A program made the translations under genes and the position numbers. The notes beneath the pieces are model-generated. The model was not told where the DNA came from. It did no database searches and saw nothing but the letters and a program-made list of their open reading frames with translations. From positions 20,412,371 to 20,476,370 of the forward strand of contig CM119269.1 of the NCBI GenBank assembly GCA_051294375.1: a stretch of 64,000 bases of DNA. The letters run 5' to 3'. The DNA comes from Paraspadella gotoi. Taxonomy: Eukaryota > Chaetognatha. This document shows positions 22,269-33,480 of the stretch, one piece after another (within the stretch, counting starts at the first letter, position 1; each line of letters starts with the position of its first letter).

Positions 22269-24710
22269 TCAATTGTCATCGTAATCCTCGAGTTTTCCCA
22301 GCGTCGCCGCCGGCGACGCCCATAACCGCCAGCCGCCGCGCGCCCGCAGAAGAAGAAGATAGATGAAATGCGCCGAGAAGGCCAGGGCGAAGAGACGTTG
22401 TTGGAGGGAGCCGCGGAGAATGGCGGCAAGAGAGAGGGCCCGACCGAAGAGAAACTGACCTGGGAACGCGATGGGGGGAGGAGGGGTATAGCAAAAGGCA
22501 AATGATGAATGAAAACAAGAAAGCGAGCGAGAAAGAAATTGGAATTAAGAAGAAAAACGTAAAACAAAAGTTCAACTGAAGCGAATTTCGCGGAGGAATT
22601 GATTGGGAGATGCCTTGAACAGAACTCGATCATCCTTCAGTCTCGATCTATAAATTCTCAAGTCGAACTCACTCGTCAAGAAGATGCTCGTCAACTTGAG
22701 CGGATTCGCCGACTCGAGACCCTCGGGTCAACAAACTCGACGCCAAATACGTTTGAAGGATCAAGAAGCCGACGAGTTGGCGCCGACGAGCCAGAGTTTG
22801 ACGAAGGCGCCGCCAGAGGGAGAGAAAGATGAAGAGGTAAGGGTGGAGAAGAGGCACGACGCCGCCTCCGAGGCCCACCTCAGAGGGAAGAGGAGGGGAG
22901 GGGGAAGTAAATGACAAACGACAATAATATGTGGGTGAATTAAGGGAAACCGGCTGATTGACTAACTAGTTATTAAAATTATCTGGGCTTGAGAGATTGA
23001 GTACTACATTAATCATGATTATTTATAGGAAGGAAGCCTTTCGCCCGACCGGGTAGAGGAGAATTCTCAGTCGAACTCACTCGTCAAGAAGATGCTCGTC
23101 AACTTGAGCGGATTCGCCGACTCGAGACCCTCGGTCAAAAACTCGACGCCAAATCGTTTGAGGATCAAGAAGCCGACGAGGTTGGCGCCGACGAGCCAGA
23201 GTTTGACGAAGGCGCCGCCAGAGGGAGAGAAGATGAAGAGAGTAAGGGTGGAGAAGAGGACGACGCCGCCTCCGAGGCCCACCTCGAGGGAAGAGGAGGG
23301 GAGGGGGAAGTAAATGACAACGACAATAATATGTGGGTGAATTAAGGGAAACCGGCTGATTGACTACTAGTTATTAAAATTATCTGGGCTTGAGAGATTG
23401 AGTACTACATTAATCATGATTATTTTATAGGAAGGAAAGCTTTCGCCGACCGGGGTGAGGGAGGGGGTTAGGGTTAAGGGTGCTTTTTGGGTAGTTTAGG
23501 GTTAAAAGGGTTTAGGGTTAGGGTAATTAGGTATTATTTTTTAAATTTTTTTTTAAAAATAGGTATTTTTAAGTTGTTTTTCAAAAAGCCACCAAAACGA
23601 GGCCGGGTCGGCCGAAAGCTAAAAAGATTGTAGTGCAACCGTCGCCTTACCGCTCCGCCTTAATCCGCTAAAAGCGACAAAAAACACACCAACGCGCCTC
23701 TAAACAATCCACCCCACCCCAACCTTAATGCCAACCACACACGCTCTATAACAAGTCCACCCCACGCCACCTTAATGCCAAACCAGTGGACCACTCCGCC
23801 TCTAACAATCGCACCACCACCTAATGCCAACCACCACTCCGCCCTAACAATCCACCCACCCACACTTAATAGCAACACACCACCGCGCGCCTAAAACAAT
23901 CCACCCACCTTAATGCCACAACCACACCCACCTCCTAAACACGCCACCCATCCTTAATGCCAAAACCACACTACCCGCCATCTAACATCCACCTACCATC
24001 TTAATGGCCGAATCACACCACCCGCTCTAACAACCACCCACCCACCTTAAATGCCAACCACCACCCGCTCTAACAACTCCTCACCCACCCCTTAATGCCA
24101 ACTTCACCACCGCCTCACACCACCCTTATGCCAGTCAACTAATTCCGCCTAACATACCACCCCCACCTTAAATGCCACCACCTACTCCCACTCTACACAA
24201 TCCACCACCCTTATGCCTAGAACACACACGCCAGCCTCTAACATCCACCCACCACTCTTAATCGCCAAACGTCACACACTCAGCCTCTAAACAATTCCAT
24301 CCCACTCTTAATGCCAACAAACCACCCAGCCTCTAACAATCCACCCACGTCACCATGTACTTTAATTGCCAACACCACCACGCCTCTAACATCCATCCCA
24401 CACTTAATAGCCAACCACACCCCAGCCCACCGCCTCTAACAATCCACCACCCACCCACCTTAATGCCAACCACCGCCAGCGCCGAGAGTGACCGATAAAA
24501 TTCAATCGTCGTTCTGATCGGAATCATCAGGCATTCGAAGGGCGAAGAGATGAAGAAGAGGAACCAGGCGAACCACAGGCGGAGTAGAGAGATGTAAAGA
24601 GAGATCAGGCGGCGAGTGGTCGCCAGGGCGAAGCGGATCAGCGACCCGATCATTTTCCGCGTCGTCGTCGTTATTTTTTTAAAGATTTTTTTAAGGTTAT
24701 TTTTCCCCAT
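22269..24710 (-). CDS. Multipass membrane protein, three exons, unrecognised
   Basis: Exons on the minus strand are 24710-24474, 23282-23081 and 22459-22269. Their splice phases agree (0, then 1), giving 209 residues ending in TGA. Exon 1 begins MGKNNLKK, with a hydrophobic stretch near 36-56 (ISLYIS...FLFFIS) and then SPFECLMIPIRTT. Exon 2 has a hydrophobic GGVVLFSTLTLFIF segment and a second one, LWLVGANLVGFLIL. Exon 3 has FALAFSAHFIYLLLL and ends in the acidic tail KLEDYDDN. Three or four membrane spans are likely. The exon-2 acceptor follows a pyrimidine tract and its donor is GTGAGT; the exon-1 donor (GTGGTT) is weak and lies in a repeat. Exon 2 is duplicated at 22.67-22.88 kb. I do not recognise the family; an upstream exon is possible. 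Confidence 0.55.
22655..23450. repeat. Direct tandem duplication, two ~385-base units
   Basis: Unit 1 runs about 22655-23036 and unit 2 about 23062-23450. Both contain the exon copy followed by the same 150-base intron sequence, including AGGGAAACCGGCTGATTGAC and the segment ending near CGACCGGG. Unit 1 carries more indels. Confidence 0.8.
22673..22881 (-). pseudogene. Duplicated, frameshifted copy of the membrane-protein middle exon
   Basis: This is a near-copy of 23081-23282 with several one-base indels, so the frame does not stay open. It sits inside a ~385-base direct duplication (about 22655-23036 versus 23062-23450) that also carries identical intron flanks. It is either a decayed exon duplicate or an uncorrected assembly duplicate. 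Confidence 0.55.
23455..23540 (+). repeat. Short interstitial telomere-like tract
   Basis: Several TTAGGG/TTTAGGG-like words occur (GGGTTAGGGTTAAGGG, then TTTAGGGTTAGGG). The array is degenerate and short, between the exon duplication and the minisatellite. Confidence 0.4.
23655..24480. repeat. Decayed ~38-40 bp minisatellite inside intron 1 of the membrane-protein gene
   Basis: About 20 imperfect copies of a unit that reads CCACCTTAATGCCAACCAC then a CGCCTCTAACAATCCA part. On the minus strand the unit contains TTGGCATTAAGGTGGGTGG, and the array directly abuts the putative exon-1 donor. The array therefore repeats donor-like sequence. Indels between units are very frequent. Confidence 0.85.
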
Positions 24711-24719
24711 ACATTTTCT

Positions 24720-25016
24720 AAAATGTTTTCTACGAATAAAGAAATTTTGTTTGTTTAAATGTTCATATTGTAGATGTTGCTTTGCCCTCTAAAATATAAT
24801 TATTTTTATTTTTGAAAAATTATTAATTACTTATTTAATCCTAATTCTTTCCTTGGGCTTTTAGGTAAAAGTTGAAGGTGATCGTGACTACTGGCTCTTT
24901 AAGTTTTAGTTTACCAATTTTGTCAAAACTTGAACAGTTTTCAGACAAAAATCGAGTCAAAACATCGAGTTTAAGAATTTAATCACCAGTGAGAAACGGT
25001 TAGATAACAGAGATAT

Positions 25017-25020
<4 letters not shown>
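24720..25020. other. AT-rich spacer
   Basis: No feature recognised between exon 1 of the membrane-protein gene and the next CT tract. A promoter for that gene would lie here, but none is evident. Confidence 0.4.
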
Positions 25021-25055
<35 letters not shown>

Positions 25056-25167
25056 AAAAATTATTACGCAATTCGGTTGTCAGCTCGGCTGCCACAAGTA
25101 ATGAGTAAGGACAGACGTTAACCAACTTATAGCATTTTCCTGTCCTCTCGCCGTAGATAATGCTTAC

Positions 25168-25403
25168 AAAAGTCAATACTTCCAACCCTGCTGCTGCCTC
25201 TGATACACCTGCCACAATCTTCTCCTTTTTCTATATAAAAATAAGAAATAAATAATTTCATTGAAAGAATGAAATTACTAAAAGAGTTACAGCACGGCTT
25301 ACCAATTTTTGTCTCTGTGTGCTTTATAGAATATCTTGATTGAATTCGCTTTCTGAGAGCGAAGAGAAGATATCAGTCTTACCTTTCCTGCTTTCTATCC
25401 GAT
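25168..25403 (-). CDS. Candidate small spliced exons, weak
   Basis: Three minus-strand segments have good splice signals: 25403-25383 (CCCAG/GTAAGA), 25352-25303 (CTCAG/GTAAGC) and 25230-25168 (ATATAG/GTAAGC). One frame joins them through KRIQSRYSIKHTETK to EDCGRCIRGSSRVGSIDFC. The first intron would be only 30 bases, which is suspiciously short, and no start codon was found. Coincidental splice-like sites are possible. Confidence 0.2.
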
Positions 25404-25651
25404 CTGGGTGGAAAATTGAAGGTTATAAATATAACTTTATATTAGCGAATCTCGGGGAGACGTGATGTGTCCCCAGCGAAAACCTTATTGGTGCGAATCG
25501 TGGTCTCAGCGGGTCATTAGTCGAGAAATCCTTTAACTTCATTGTTCATCATTTTATGATTCATAACTCTTCGTTAGTCGTTCGGAGTTAATTGGCGAAA
25601 GGCGCAGATTTTAGCAAAAAAAATAATAAATTGCCGTTTAATTTTAATTCT

Positions 25652-25655
<4 letters not shown>

Positions 25656-25713
<58 letters not shown>
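25656..25713 (+). repeat. (CT)n microsatellite
   Basis: Uninterrupted CT dinucleotides. Confidence 0.95.
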
Positions 25714-25715
<2 letters not shown>

Positions 25716-26254
25716 TGTTCACGCCATTCTTTCCTTCTGTCAAAAACACTCTCCCAGCCTTCGCTTTAAACTCGCCCCTTCATTTTACGACTTGAATAAA
25801 TTTGAAATTTGGATCTTACGACGACGACGACGATTATGACGACGATTTCATCCTACGTCAAAGACGGGCTAATAACGACAACGGACGTAATGGCGATAAC
25901 TAATTGAAAGCAACGACGATAATAACGACGACTCTAACGACGACGGCTATGCCTCCCACGGACGCAATGAGAAACCAAAGAACCATGAACATTTGAACCA
26001 CGGAACTTAGTACAACATATTTAAAATGATATTGATGATGGCATCTAAAACTTTTATCAATTTGGAGTATATGGTCGTGATTAAAGTGTATTAAAGTATA
26101 CTTTATTACGAAAAAGAAAAAAAAATATAAAAACGATATTAATAAAGACGTTTTTACGAGAAATATTTGTGATTTAATGTTGTCCTTACCGAATCATAGT
26201 GAAGATCGAACCTGAAATTTCTCTTGAATTGCAAAAATGTAAATAATGAAATTG

Positions 26255-26460
26255 GTACAACCAATATAAAAATTATCCATTCATTTAATAAATAAGCTAT
26301 CTTGCCCCTGACTTTGGACAGGCTTTGGTGGTTTAAGGCCTCCATCACTCTTACAAGATAATGATATAGCAGGTCCCTGCAAGCTTTCAATCAAGACTCT
26401 CTCACAGTCTCGTTTATTCACTCCCAGAGTACCTGGCTTCCCTATCAATGAAGTGGAAAA
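26255..26460 (-). repeat. Dispersed repeat R, copy 2
   Basis: Reverse-orientation match to 19300-19530 (TATCTTGCCCCTGACTTTGG, GCAAGCTTTCAATCAAGACT). Confidence 0.6.
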
Positions 26461-26639
26461 TATTTCAAAGAATGTTTCAATTGTATGAAAAGACCACCGG
26501 CCTAAAATTCTATTCCTTTTTTTCAATTCTTTGATTTCATAACATAGTGGTTCATTTAAAAGTCATTGTAATTGTATTCCTGCGCGAATTCCCATGATAT
26601 TACCGAAATAATCTCGCCTTCATTTCTTCACTCGATCTC

Positions 26640-26960
26640 GAATTATTTTCTTACTAAAAATTCCAACCTCCACTTGGTGGCAGCGGTGAGATTCGAACTC
26701 CACTTCATTTTGTGTGAGGTGTGACGACGTCAGTGACTGAGATGAGGACGTAATCCAAGACAAAGACGATGACGATGACTGAGTCAATGGCAGCTATGAT
26801 CAGGACAACGTCATAACCTCCAACTGAACGGCCAAAATGACGAAGGAATTAATTGATAATTGATAATTGATAATTGATAAGTGAAAACTCTCGGACGACC
26901 ACGAAGACGAAGACGACGACGACGATGATGATAATGATGAACGATGATGATGAATTTGTA
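26640..26960. repeat. GAY-rich tracts
   Basis: GACGAC/GATGAT runs at 26700-26790 and 26895-26955. Same composition class as many other tracts here; no gene. Confidence 0.6.
26842..26881. repeat. Short tandem repeat (TTGATAA)n
   Basis: Four or more perfect units of AATTGATAATTGATAA. Confidence 0.8.
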
Positions 26961-26972
26961 AATAAACAAGAA

Positions 26973-27262
26973 CGGTAATTCCAATGTGTTGCGCCGCAGT
27001 GACTTTATATGAATGTGTATTTCCTTTTGATCCCATTTGACATGACATGACATGTATTTATGATATACACTGCATCAAAATTCATTCTTTATTCCTTATA
27101 GTTTTAGGAATTCCTGAAGCCGGCGCTGACAGACCCTTAGATTTGAGGTTTTTTTCTGTCTAAACAAATGAGCAATTAAATGCATTTTTAACATAAGTGT
27201 GACAGACCGACCGAAAAGTGACTGATAGAGTTGCTCCGCGAGTACTCGCGACTCAACTAAAA
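26973..27262 (-). mobile_element. Same short inverted-repeat element, copy 2
   Basis: In reverse orientation: GGTAATTCCAATGTGTTGCG at one end, and CCGACCGAAAAGTGACTG followed by CGCGAGTACTCGCG at the other. Confidence 0.75.
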
Positions 27263-27368
27263 ACATCTGTATGATTCCCACTGTAGAAAGAGAACGACGA
27301 CAGTACAAATCCCCCAAAAGAAGAATTGGTAAATTTAAGAGATGGATTAAAAGCGAGAGTGTCGCGGC

Positions 27369-27371
<3 letters not shown>

Positions 27372-27421
<50 letters not shown>
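27372..27421 (+). repeat. (CT)n microsatellite
   Basis: About 25 uninterrupted units. Confidence 0.95.
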
Positions 27422-27427
<6 letters not shown>

Positions 27428-28245
27428 GCTTTCTTTCTTTTTTTTCTCTCGTTCTGTGTGTGGAATTTTCTATGTCTCCCTATTTAAGTTTAAAAAACTA
27501 CCTAAACGTCAGAAAAGAATTTTTTAAGCATAACAATTTGTATTAATCTTTTGACTGAATGTTATTTATTTAACAAGATTCGTATTTCAGATTAAGTCAC
27601 TCATAAGTCTAGTTGAAATATGCTTTCTAAAGATTACGTTTCAGAAAAAAAAAGTTTAAACGATTCGTAGGCCAATAAATTAAGACTGACTTTCAATAAC
27701 AAAAAAAATTATAGGTCTCTAATTATTTTCGAATATTTCTAAGGAATTATAAAACTCCAGCAACGTTTCTACTTTCCGTTTCACATTTGATAGACCTCAA
27801 AGTTTTCCTCGCTTCGGCACAAGACGCATCGTAGACACACGGGGCAAGATCCCTGCGCCAAGTAAGAATAAATCCATGAGAGAGAAAGAGATAAACAAAT
27901 AAGGCCACGCGGCCAAACAGTAATGCTAAAATGCCAAATCGGTTTTTGATTTTCTTGTCGCCACCATTTGAAAAACAAAAAGTTTACTTGCCAGTCTGAT
28001 CCGTTTTAAGTTTTAAAGTAATGCGAAAAAAAAACGAATGTAGGTATTTGTCATTGCCTATGGACCGACCTATCTCCGAGATTGTTACATCAAACCATGT
28101 CGAGCGGCGACAACCTTTTTATCGAGCCAATTCTTTAAGGCAACTTGGAATGAAACTCGTGTCCGCACCACAATTTCTTTAAATCATCTCCACCTCCAAA
28201 CTTGTAAAAGCAAATGATGCAACTTTCTTTGTCCGCAGTCGTCTT

Positions 28246-28250
<5 letters not shown>

Positions 28251-28317
<67 letters not shown>
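28251..28317 (+). repeat. (GA)n microsatellite
   Basis: About 33 uninterrupted units. Confidence 0.95.
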
Positions 28318-28320
<3 letters not shown>

Positions 28321-28390
28321 GATTTAGATGTGTGTTACGAATTTCGATTGTAGCGATATCCTAAGTCGCCTCCCGTATATCTAACGAAAT

Positions 28391-28605
28391 CTCTCGTCCC
28401 TTGGCTTTGGACAGCTAAGTATCGTCACCATCCGTGAGTTACAGGTTCGATCCCTCACGGTCACGCTAGTTAAGTGTGATGGAATCGGCATAAACACACC
28501 CTGTGACATGGGTGTATCCTTGCAGGTCCGAAGCCGGAATGCCCAGCGCTCTCGGGAGATGCCTTCATCTCACGAGCCCCATAACACATGTCTCCCCGTT
28601 GCCAT
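28391..28605 (+). mobile_element. tRNA-derived SINE, family S1, copy 1
   Basis: TTGGCTTTGGACAGCTAAGT at 28401-28420 is A-box-like and GGTTCGATCC at 28444-28453 is a B box. The body (GTGTGATGGAATCGGCATAA...) matches two other copies in the window. Confidence 0.75.
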
Positions 28606-28639
28606 AATGTCATTTGATAGACGAAACCTTCGTCCAATT

Positions 28640-29270
28640 TGCGTTTCGTGCCGACGGCGAATCAACGTTTTGGACATCGACATCAAACGTCGCAGTTGTT
28701 GTTGTTGTTTGTTGCGGCGTTGGTTGTCGCCTCCGCCGTGGCCGAATCGATGCCGAACGCAAAGCCGTCTCCATCAAAGCGGCGCCGTTAGGGCATCCCT
28801 CGCGGGCTGAAAAAAAGTTCATAATGTGGGAAAATTTACACTATATATTTTTTTTTCGGGGGGGGGGGCATCGTATTACCGTTGGAATCTGATCGTTGCT
28901 CTCGACGAGAAAGGCGAAGATAAGAGAGAGAAGATCTGACGAGGAAGAGAACCAAAGATGAAAGAAAGACGACGAGGCTTGCCGCTTCACTTCCGTTTTT
29001 GCTTCTTTATGGACGAAGTCCGTCCTCAGTCTCATTGTTTTTCCGTCGTCGTCGCGTCGTTCGTCGCGTTCTCGTTTGTCTCGTCGTTGTCGTCGTCGTC
29101 TTCTTCTTCTTGTTTGTCGTCGTCGTCGTCGTCGACGGGAATTTCCGAGATTCGATTCGAGAGAAGTTTTTTCTCGTCGACACTTTTGTGGATAACGTCG
29201 TGCACAAGATCTGAGAGCGGATCGAGCAAGTTTTCATTTAAACAATCGGCGGATCGGTAAGTGGGTGAGG
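28640..29270. other. GC-richer stretch with GTT and CGT triplet runs
   Basis: Short GTT (28696-28715) and CGTCGT/CTTCTT runs (29045-29140) give several overlapping open frames on both strands. None is convincing as a gene. Confidence 0.4.
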
Positions 29271-30270
29271 AATACACGTACCGAAGTTAGGGTAGCCGCA
29301 CTCAATGGGTGAGTCAAAAATTTAGAAGTGAGTACATGCTAAACGAATATTTAGAACATTTTTAAGAATACTTTCAATGGACAAAATTTTATAATATGGC
29401 TCTATACCCTAGTAATTAATTTTTAATATTTATTTAATAGATAGGAAAGGTCAAAAATTTTTTTTTGAATTTTTTAATTTTAAGATCAGATTCAGATAGC
29501 TCATAAAAAGTTGTATACACAAGTATGATTCTTTTTAAATTATTTTTACGATAAGTGTGGTGCAAAAAATAAGAAAAACTGTAAAAAATCATCATCATCA
29601 TCATCTTTCGATGATTTTATCAGTTTTTCTATATTTTCACTTAGAAAACGTAAGAATTTTTAAAAGCTGTAATTATATTTCTTGTTTAAACTTTTTATGC
29701 TTCTATCAGAATCCATCAAAAAATTTTAAGAATTTTAAAAAAAAATAATTTTTGCTCTATATAGTAATATAATATTTTTAATTAGGCGAGTTACCCTCAG
29801 AAAGAAAGCATTTTTGACAAAAAAATTTTTAATACCATAATCTATGTTCATTATAGATTATTTTAACGCTGTATACATTAGCATTTAAATTTCATCGGCT
29901 ATGGCTAACCAAGTTAAACCTGAAGAATAGTTAATTCGTCAAAGTTGAATAGTGATTTCTTTAGTTAATTTAATTCGTTATTTGGTTATTTAGCTCATTA
30001 ATTGCTCAATCCCACTCACCTCGTATTCTTTTCCAAATGATGGCTTTTTGAGAGCAGGGCAAATCGTGCCAGTCGGGGATCGTCGTTCGACAGCGGAGGG
30101 AGTGGATAACTACCGTGCGTCCTAAATTCAAAGTGTTTGATTGATTGATTGATTGATAGATGCAAATTAGAGTATTTGGTTATTTTTAGTCACCCGACTT
30201 AGGATTGAACCAGGGATAAACAGTAAGTTCTTTGTCCTGTGTGAGGTTTTTGACGTCTGACGAAGCTGAT
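29270..30270. other. AT-rich spacer
   Basis: No coding or repeat signal apart from ATC (29588-29605) and TTGA (30137-30158) runs. Confidence 0.4.
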
Positions 30271-30484
30271 GAATGGATGGGTGGAAAAAATTCAAGGGCA
30301 TGAGCGACAGTATATATTCACTTGGTGAAAATTCGTTTCTCGATTTCTACAAGCTCTTGATATCGGCTATGCTATTGCTTCGTCTCTCGGTCTCTCCTCT
30401 CTCTCTCTCTCTCTTCTCGTCTCTCTCTCTCTCTCTCTCACTTACTGATCGTCATTTTCACTGGATCAACATTTGATGAAGACG

Positions 30485-30600
30485 TCACCGGCCGCCTCCG
30501 CCGCGTCCCGTCACCTCCGCCGCTCCCCGTCCGCCTCCGCCGCTCCCGCGCGCCTCCGCGCTTCCGCATCCGCCTCCGCCGCAGGCACGTCTCGACGGCT
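30485..30600. repeat. GC-rich CCGCCTCCGCCG minisatellite
   Basis: Five or more imperfect units of CGCCTCCGCCGCTCCC-type sequence in an otherwise AT-rich region. Confidence 0.8.
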
Positions 30601-31256
30601 ATATTGTAAGAATTTCTTTTTTCGCGACAATCGGAAAATTTGTTGAGTAGGAATCGAGAATGAAATAGGTAATATAAAAAAAGAATCTATTCTTCTGTAT
30701 AAAACAAACCTAAACTTTAGTTTTATAAAAAAAGCGAAAAAGTTTGCGTCATTCCTTTTTTTTCGCCTAAAACGATCGGCCAAAGGGATGTATATAATCA
30801 TTATATTAATTAATTAATTAATTAATTAATTATATATTAAGCCTTGGGTGGCGACTCCAGCCGCCTTCGGAAAAGGAGGTAGACAAGAACGTTGCGCGAG
30901 GGTGGATCCATAATGAAGACGTACATTGAATCAATTTCCAGCTGGTTTTGTTTTGATCAAAAATTAGGGAAAGGCTTTCGCTACATTCCGATTCATCTAT
31001 TTGCGCTTTATCTCAGGGTCACTATTTAAAAATTGATGTATTTTGTACGTAATTGTTATTTTTTTTACTTTAAGACGATGGCAACCTGCCGTTTTACTTC
31101 GTTTCTATCATTTTTAGGGGTTTTTATTTCCATTGTTTACAATATACTGTAGTTTCAATATACATTATACAGCTATACATTGTACGTATCGTTCCAATGC
31201 GAGGGACAGCGTTTTAAACAAGATCGGTTCATCCAATATGACTTTCTTAGCCCGTG

Positions 31257-31505
31257 CATTGGAATTTCGTCTTTTATTCCTTATAGTTTTAGGATTTCCT
31301 GATGGTGGCGCTTGTAGTCACTTTGAGTTGATGTTTTTTTTTTTCTGTCTTAACAAATTAGCAAGCAATAGTAGGCGAGTTATGAGCATTTTTAACATAA
31401 GTGGAACAGACCGACAGACTGACATACCGAGCGACCGAGCGACAGACCGACCAAAAAGAGTGACTTATAAAATTCCTCCGCGAGTACTCGCGGCGCAACT
31501 AAAAA
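31257..31505 (-). mobile_element. Same short inverted-repeat element, copy 3, one end truncated
   Basis: Reverse orientation. The internal (GACC/GACA)n region at 31408-31460 and the terminus CCGCGAGTACTCGCGGCGCA are present. The other terminus is missing. Confidence 0.7.
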
Positions 31506-31699
31506 CGATTAAGTGGATCCGATTTCCGTATATCTGCGACGGAGAGAAGAGTCGTCGGGGGATTCAGAGTTTAACTAAAGAGGAAAACCTTGGAAACGCG
31601 CGGGGAACTTTGGGGGAGCAGGGGAAGGGATGGAAAGGAATGGGGGAGATGGAGTTGGTAACGGGGGTGGGGGAGGTTGGGATAAAAGCTGGTGGATGA

Positions 31700-32890
31700 G
31701 ATGAAAAGTTGTGCAAAATACGTAGGAGTTATTCTAATATCGAAGAAGGTTCACTGTAAATCAAATCGTGATTGGTATTGACATTCTGGCCGCCGTTATC
31801 TCTCTCGCTAGGTCGCGGGGTCGCGAGTATTTAACAGTTTGTAAGCTGCTAAAAAACAAAAAGTTGGTTAAAATTGATTTTGATTAGGATGTGATTTTTT
31901 TTTAAACTTACTTTCGTTGTATTAAAGGGTTTTTTTTATTAAAAAGAATTAAAATCCGACTTAAGTTACGATTTTAATCAAAATTCAATATTTAATCCTT
32001 TTCAATTCTCCCATTTAAATTAATTTCTCAACCGACGTCGACCAAGAGAATCCCTCGCCCTCCCCATCCCCATCCCCCGAGGACTTAGAGAAACGATTCC
32101 AGAACCTTTAGCTCTTAATCATGGGAGGAAACGGTGTAGCGGTGGGGTAGAGCATTTGAAGAGCGATTGATGGAGTAAGAAAGTGGAGAAAGAAGAGAAA
32201 TGAAAGTAAGACGCACCATAGTTGTGAAATACCGTAGAAAAAGATCGAAAGCAAAATGTGGCGATTGACACGTAATAAGAGCTCTGAGGAAAAAGCTAAA
32301 AAATGCGATCAGGGAGCAAATAATGCATGTTGAAAATTATTAGATCAATATATCCTGACTTTTTAATAAAATGTATAAAACTAATGCGAACGTAAGTAGG
32401 AGAGAAAGGGCGAGAGAGAAAAAGAGTTCAATGAGTTCTAGACACGGCAACCTATTTTGAAAATCAGCGAGAAAAAGAGCCTTTTCTTCAAAAGAGAGGC
32501 TCAGAGGTTTTGAGATCCATCTTTGAAGGATGGAGCAGAATCGCTTAGGTAATTGGAGCGGATCGCTTAGGTAATTGGAGCGGATCGCTTAGGTAATTGG
32601 AGCGAATCTCGATGAGTGACAAGACGACGTCAAAAACGAGAGGATTTTCCGCTATAGAATGACAGTTACCAACTGGGGCGGAGCAACGCAACGTTAAGGA
32701 CTTGATGATTGTAATGAGAGCAGATGGAGCAAAGCTTCCGCTGCAGGAGTGAAATGGCCGAAGATGGTATGAGTTGGGCTACCTTAGAGTGTCAGAAGGC
32801 TTCGATGGGGAGGGGCGCACTCGAGAAAAAGGATAGAAAATGGGGGTGGACAGAAAACGAATTAAGAATTCATGGGTAAGACTGAAACCG
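31700..32890. other. Non-coding spacer
   Basis: Contains the 22-base triple repeat at 32540-32605 and purine-rich patches. No gene seen. Confidence 0.4.
32540..32606 (+). repeat. Three tandem copies of a 22-base unit
   Basis: The unit TCGCTTAGGTAATTGGAGCG is repeated three times with GA/AA separators, nearly perfectly. Confidence 0.9.
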
Positions 32891-33049
32891 TAATAATGCT
32901 GATGGGAATTCTATGCGCGGCGGCTTGACGGCGGCGGCGTCGTCGTGGCGGCGGCGCGGCGACGGCGCGGCGACAGCTACGGCGAAGGATGTAAAAATAG
33001 AATGGCGTCGCGGAGAATTAACTGGAATCGGCAGAAACGAGGGAGAATG

Positions 33050-33480
33050 GGAATCAAAAGAGAAGGGAATAAAACTGAATGGAAAAAAAATATAAAAGAG
33101 AAGAGTAGAGAAGAAAAAAGAAGAAAAAAAAAGAAAAGAAAAGAAAAGAAAAGAAAAGAAAAGAAGAAAAGAAAAGAAAAAGAAAGAAAAGAAGAGAAAG
33201 AAAGGGGGAGAAAAGAAAAGAAAAGAAGTAAAGAAGTAAAGAAGAAAAGAAAAAGAAAAAGAAAAAAAGAAAAAAGAAAAAATGAAAAAAAAGAAAAAGA
33301 AAAAAAGAAAAAAAAGAAAAAAGAAAAAAAGAAAAGAAGAAAAAAAAAAGAAAAAAGAAAAAAAGAAAAAAAGAAAAAAAAGAAAAAAAATTAAAAGAAT
33401 TTTTTTTTGAGAGTTAGAGATATAAATATGTATAATCACAATAAATTTTTTTTTTCTGAAAAGAAAAAAGAATTAAAGTG
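33050..33480 (+). repeat. Polypurine GAAAA/GAAAG tract
   Basis: About 400 bases almost free of pyrimidines on the plus strand. It yields long low-complexity frames on both strands, which I do not call genes. Confidence 0.9.

Noticed and set aside
28391-28460. Functional tRNA gene
   Set aside because: A and B boxes are present, but the acceptor and anticodon stems do not pair properly and the sequence recurs as a dispersed SINE.
30265-30300. Additional hammerhead at a CTGATGA word
   Set aside because: No pairing stem II and no GAAAC plus GTC follow within range.
31133-31699. 188-codon plus-strand ORF
   Set aside because: Half of it runs antisense through a copy of the inverted-repeat element, including its GACC repeat.
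32870-33439. 189-codon minus-strand ORF and its plus-strand Lys-rich counterpart
   Set aside because: Both come from a GAAAA tract and are open on both strands because of composition.
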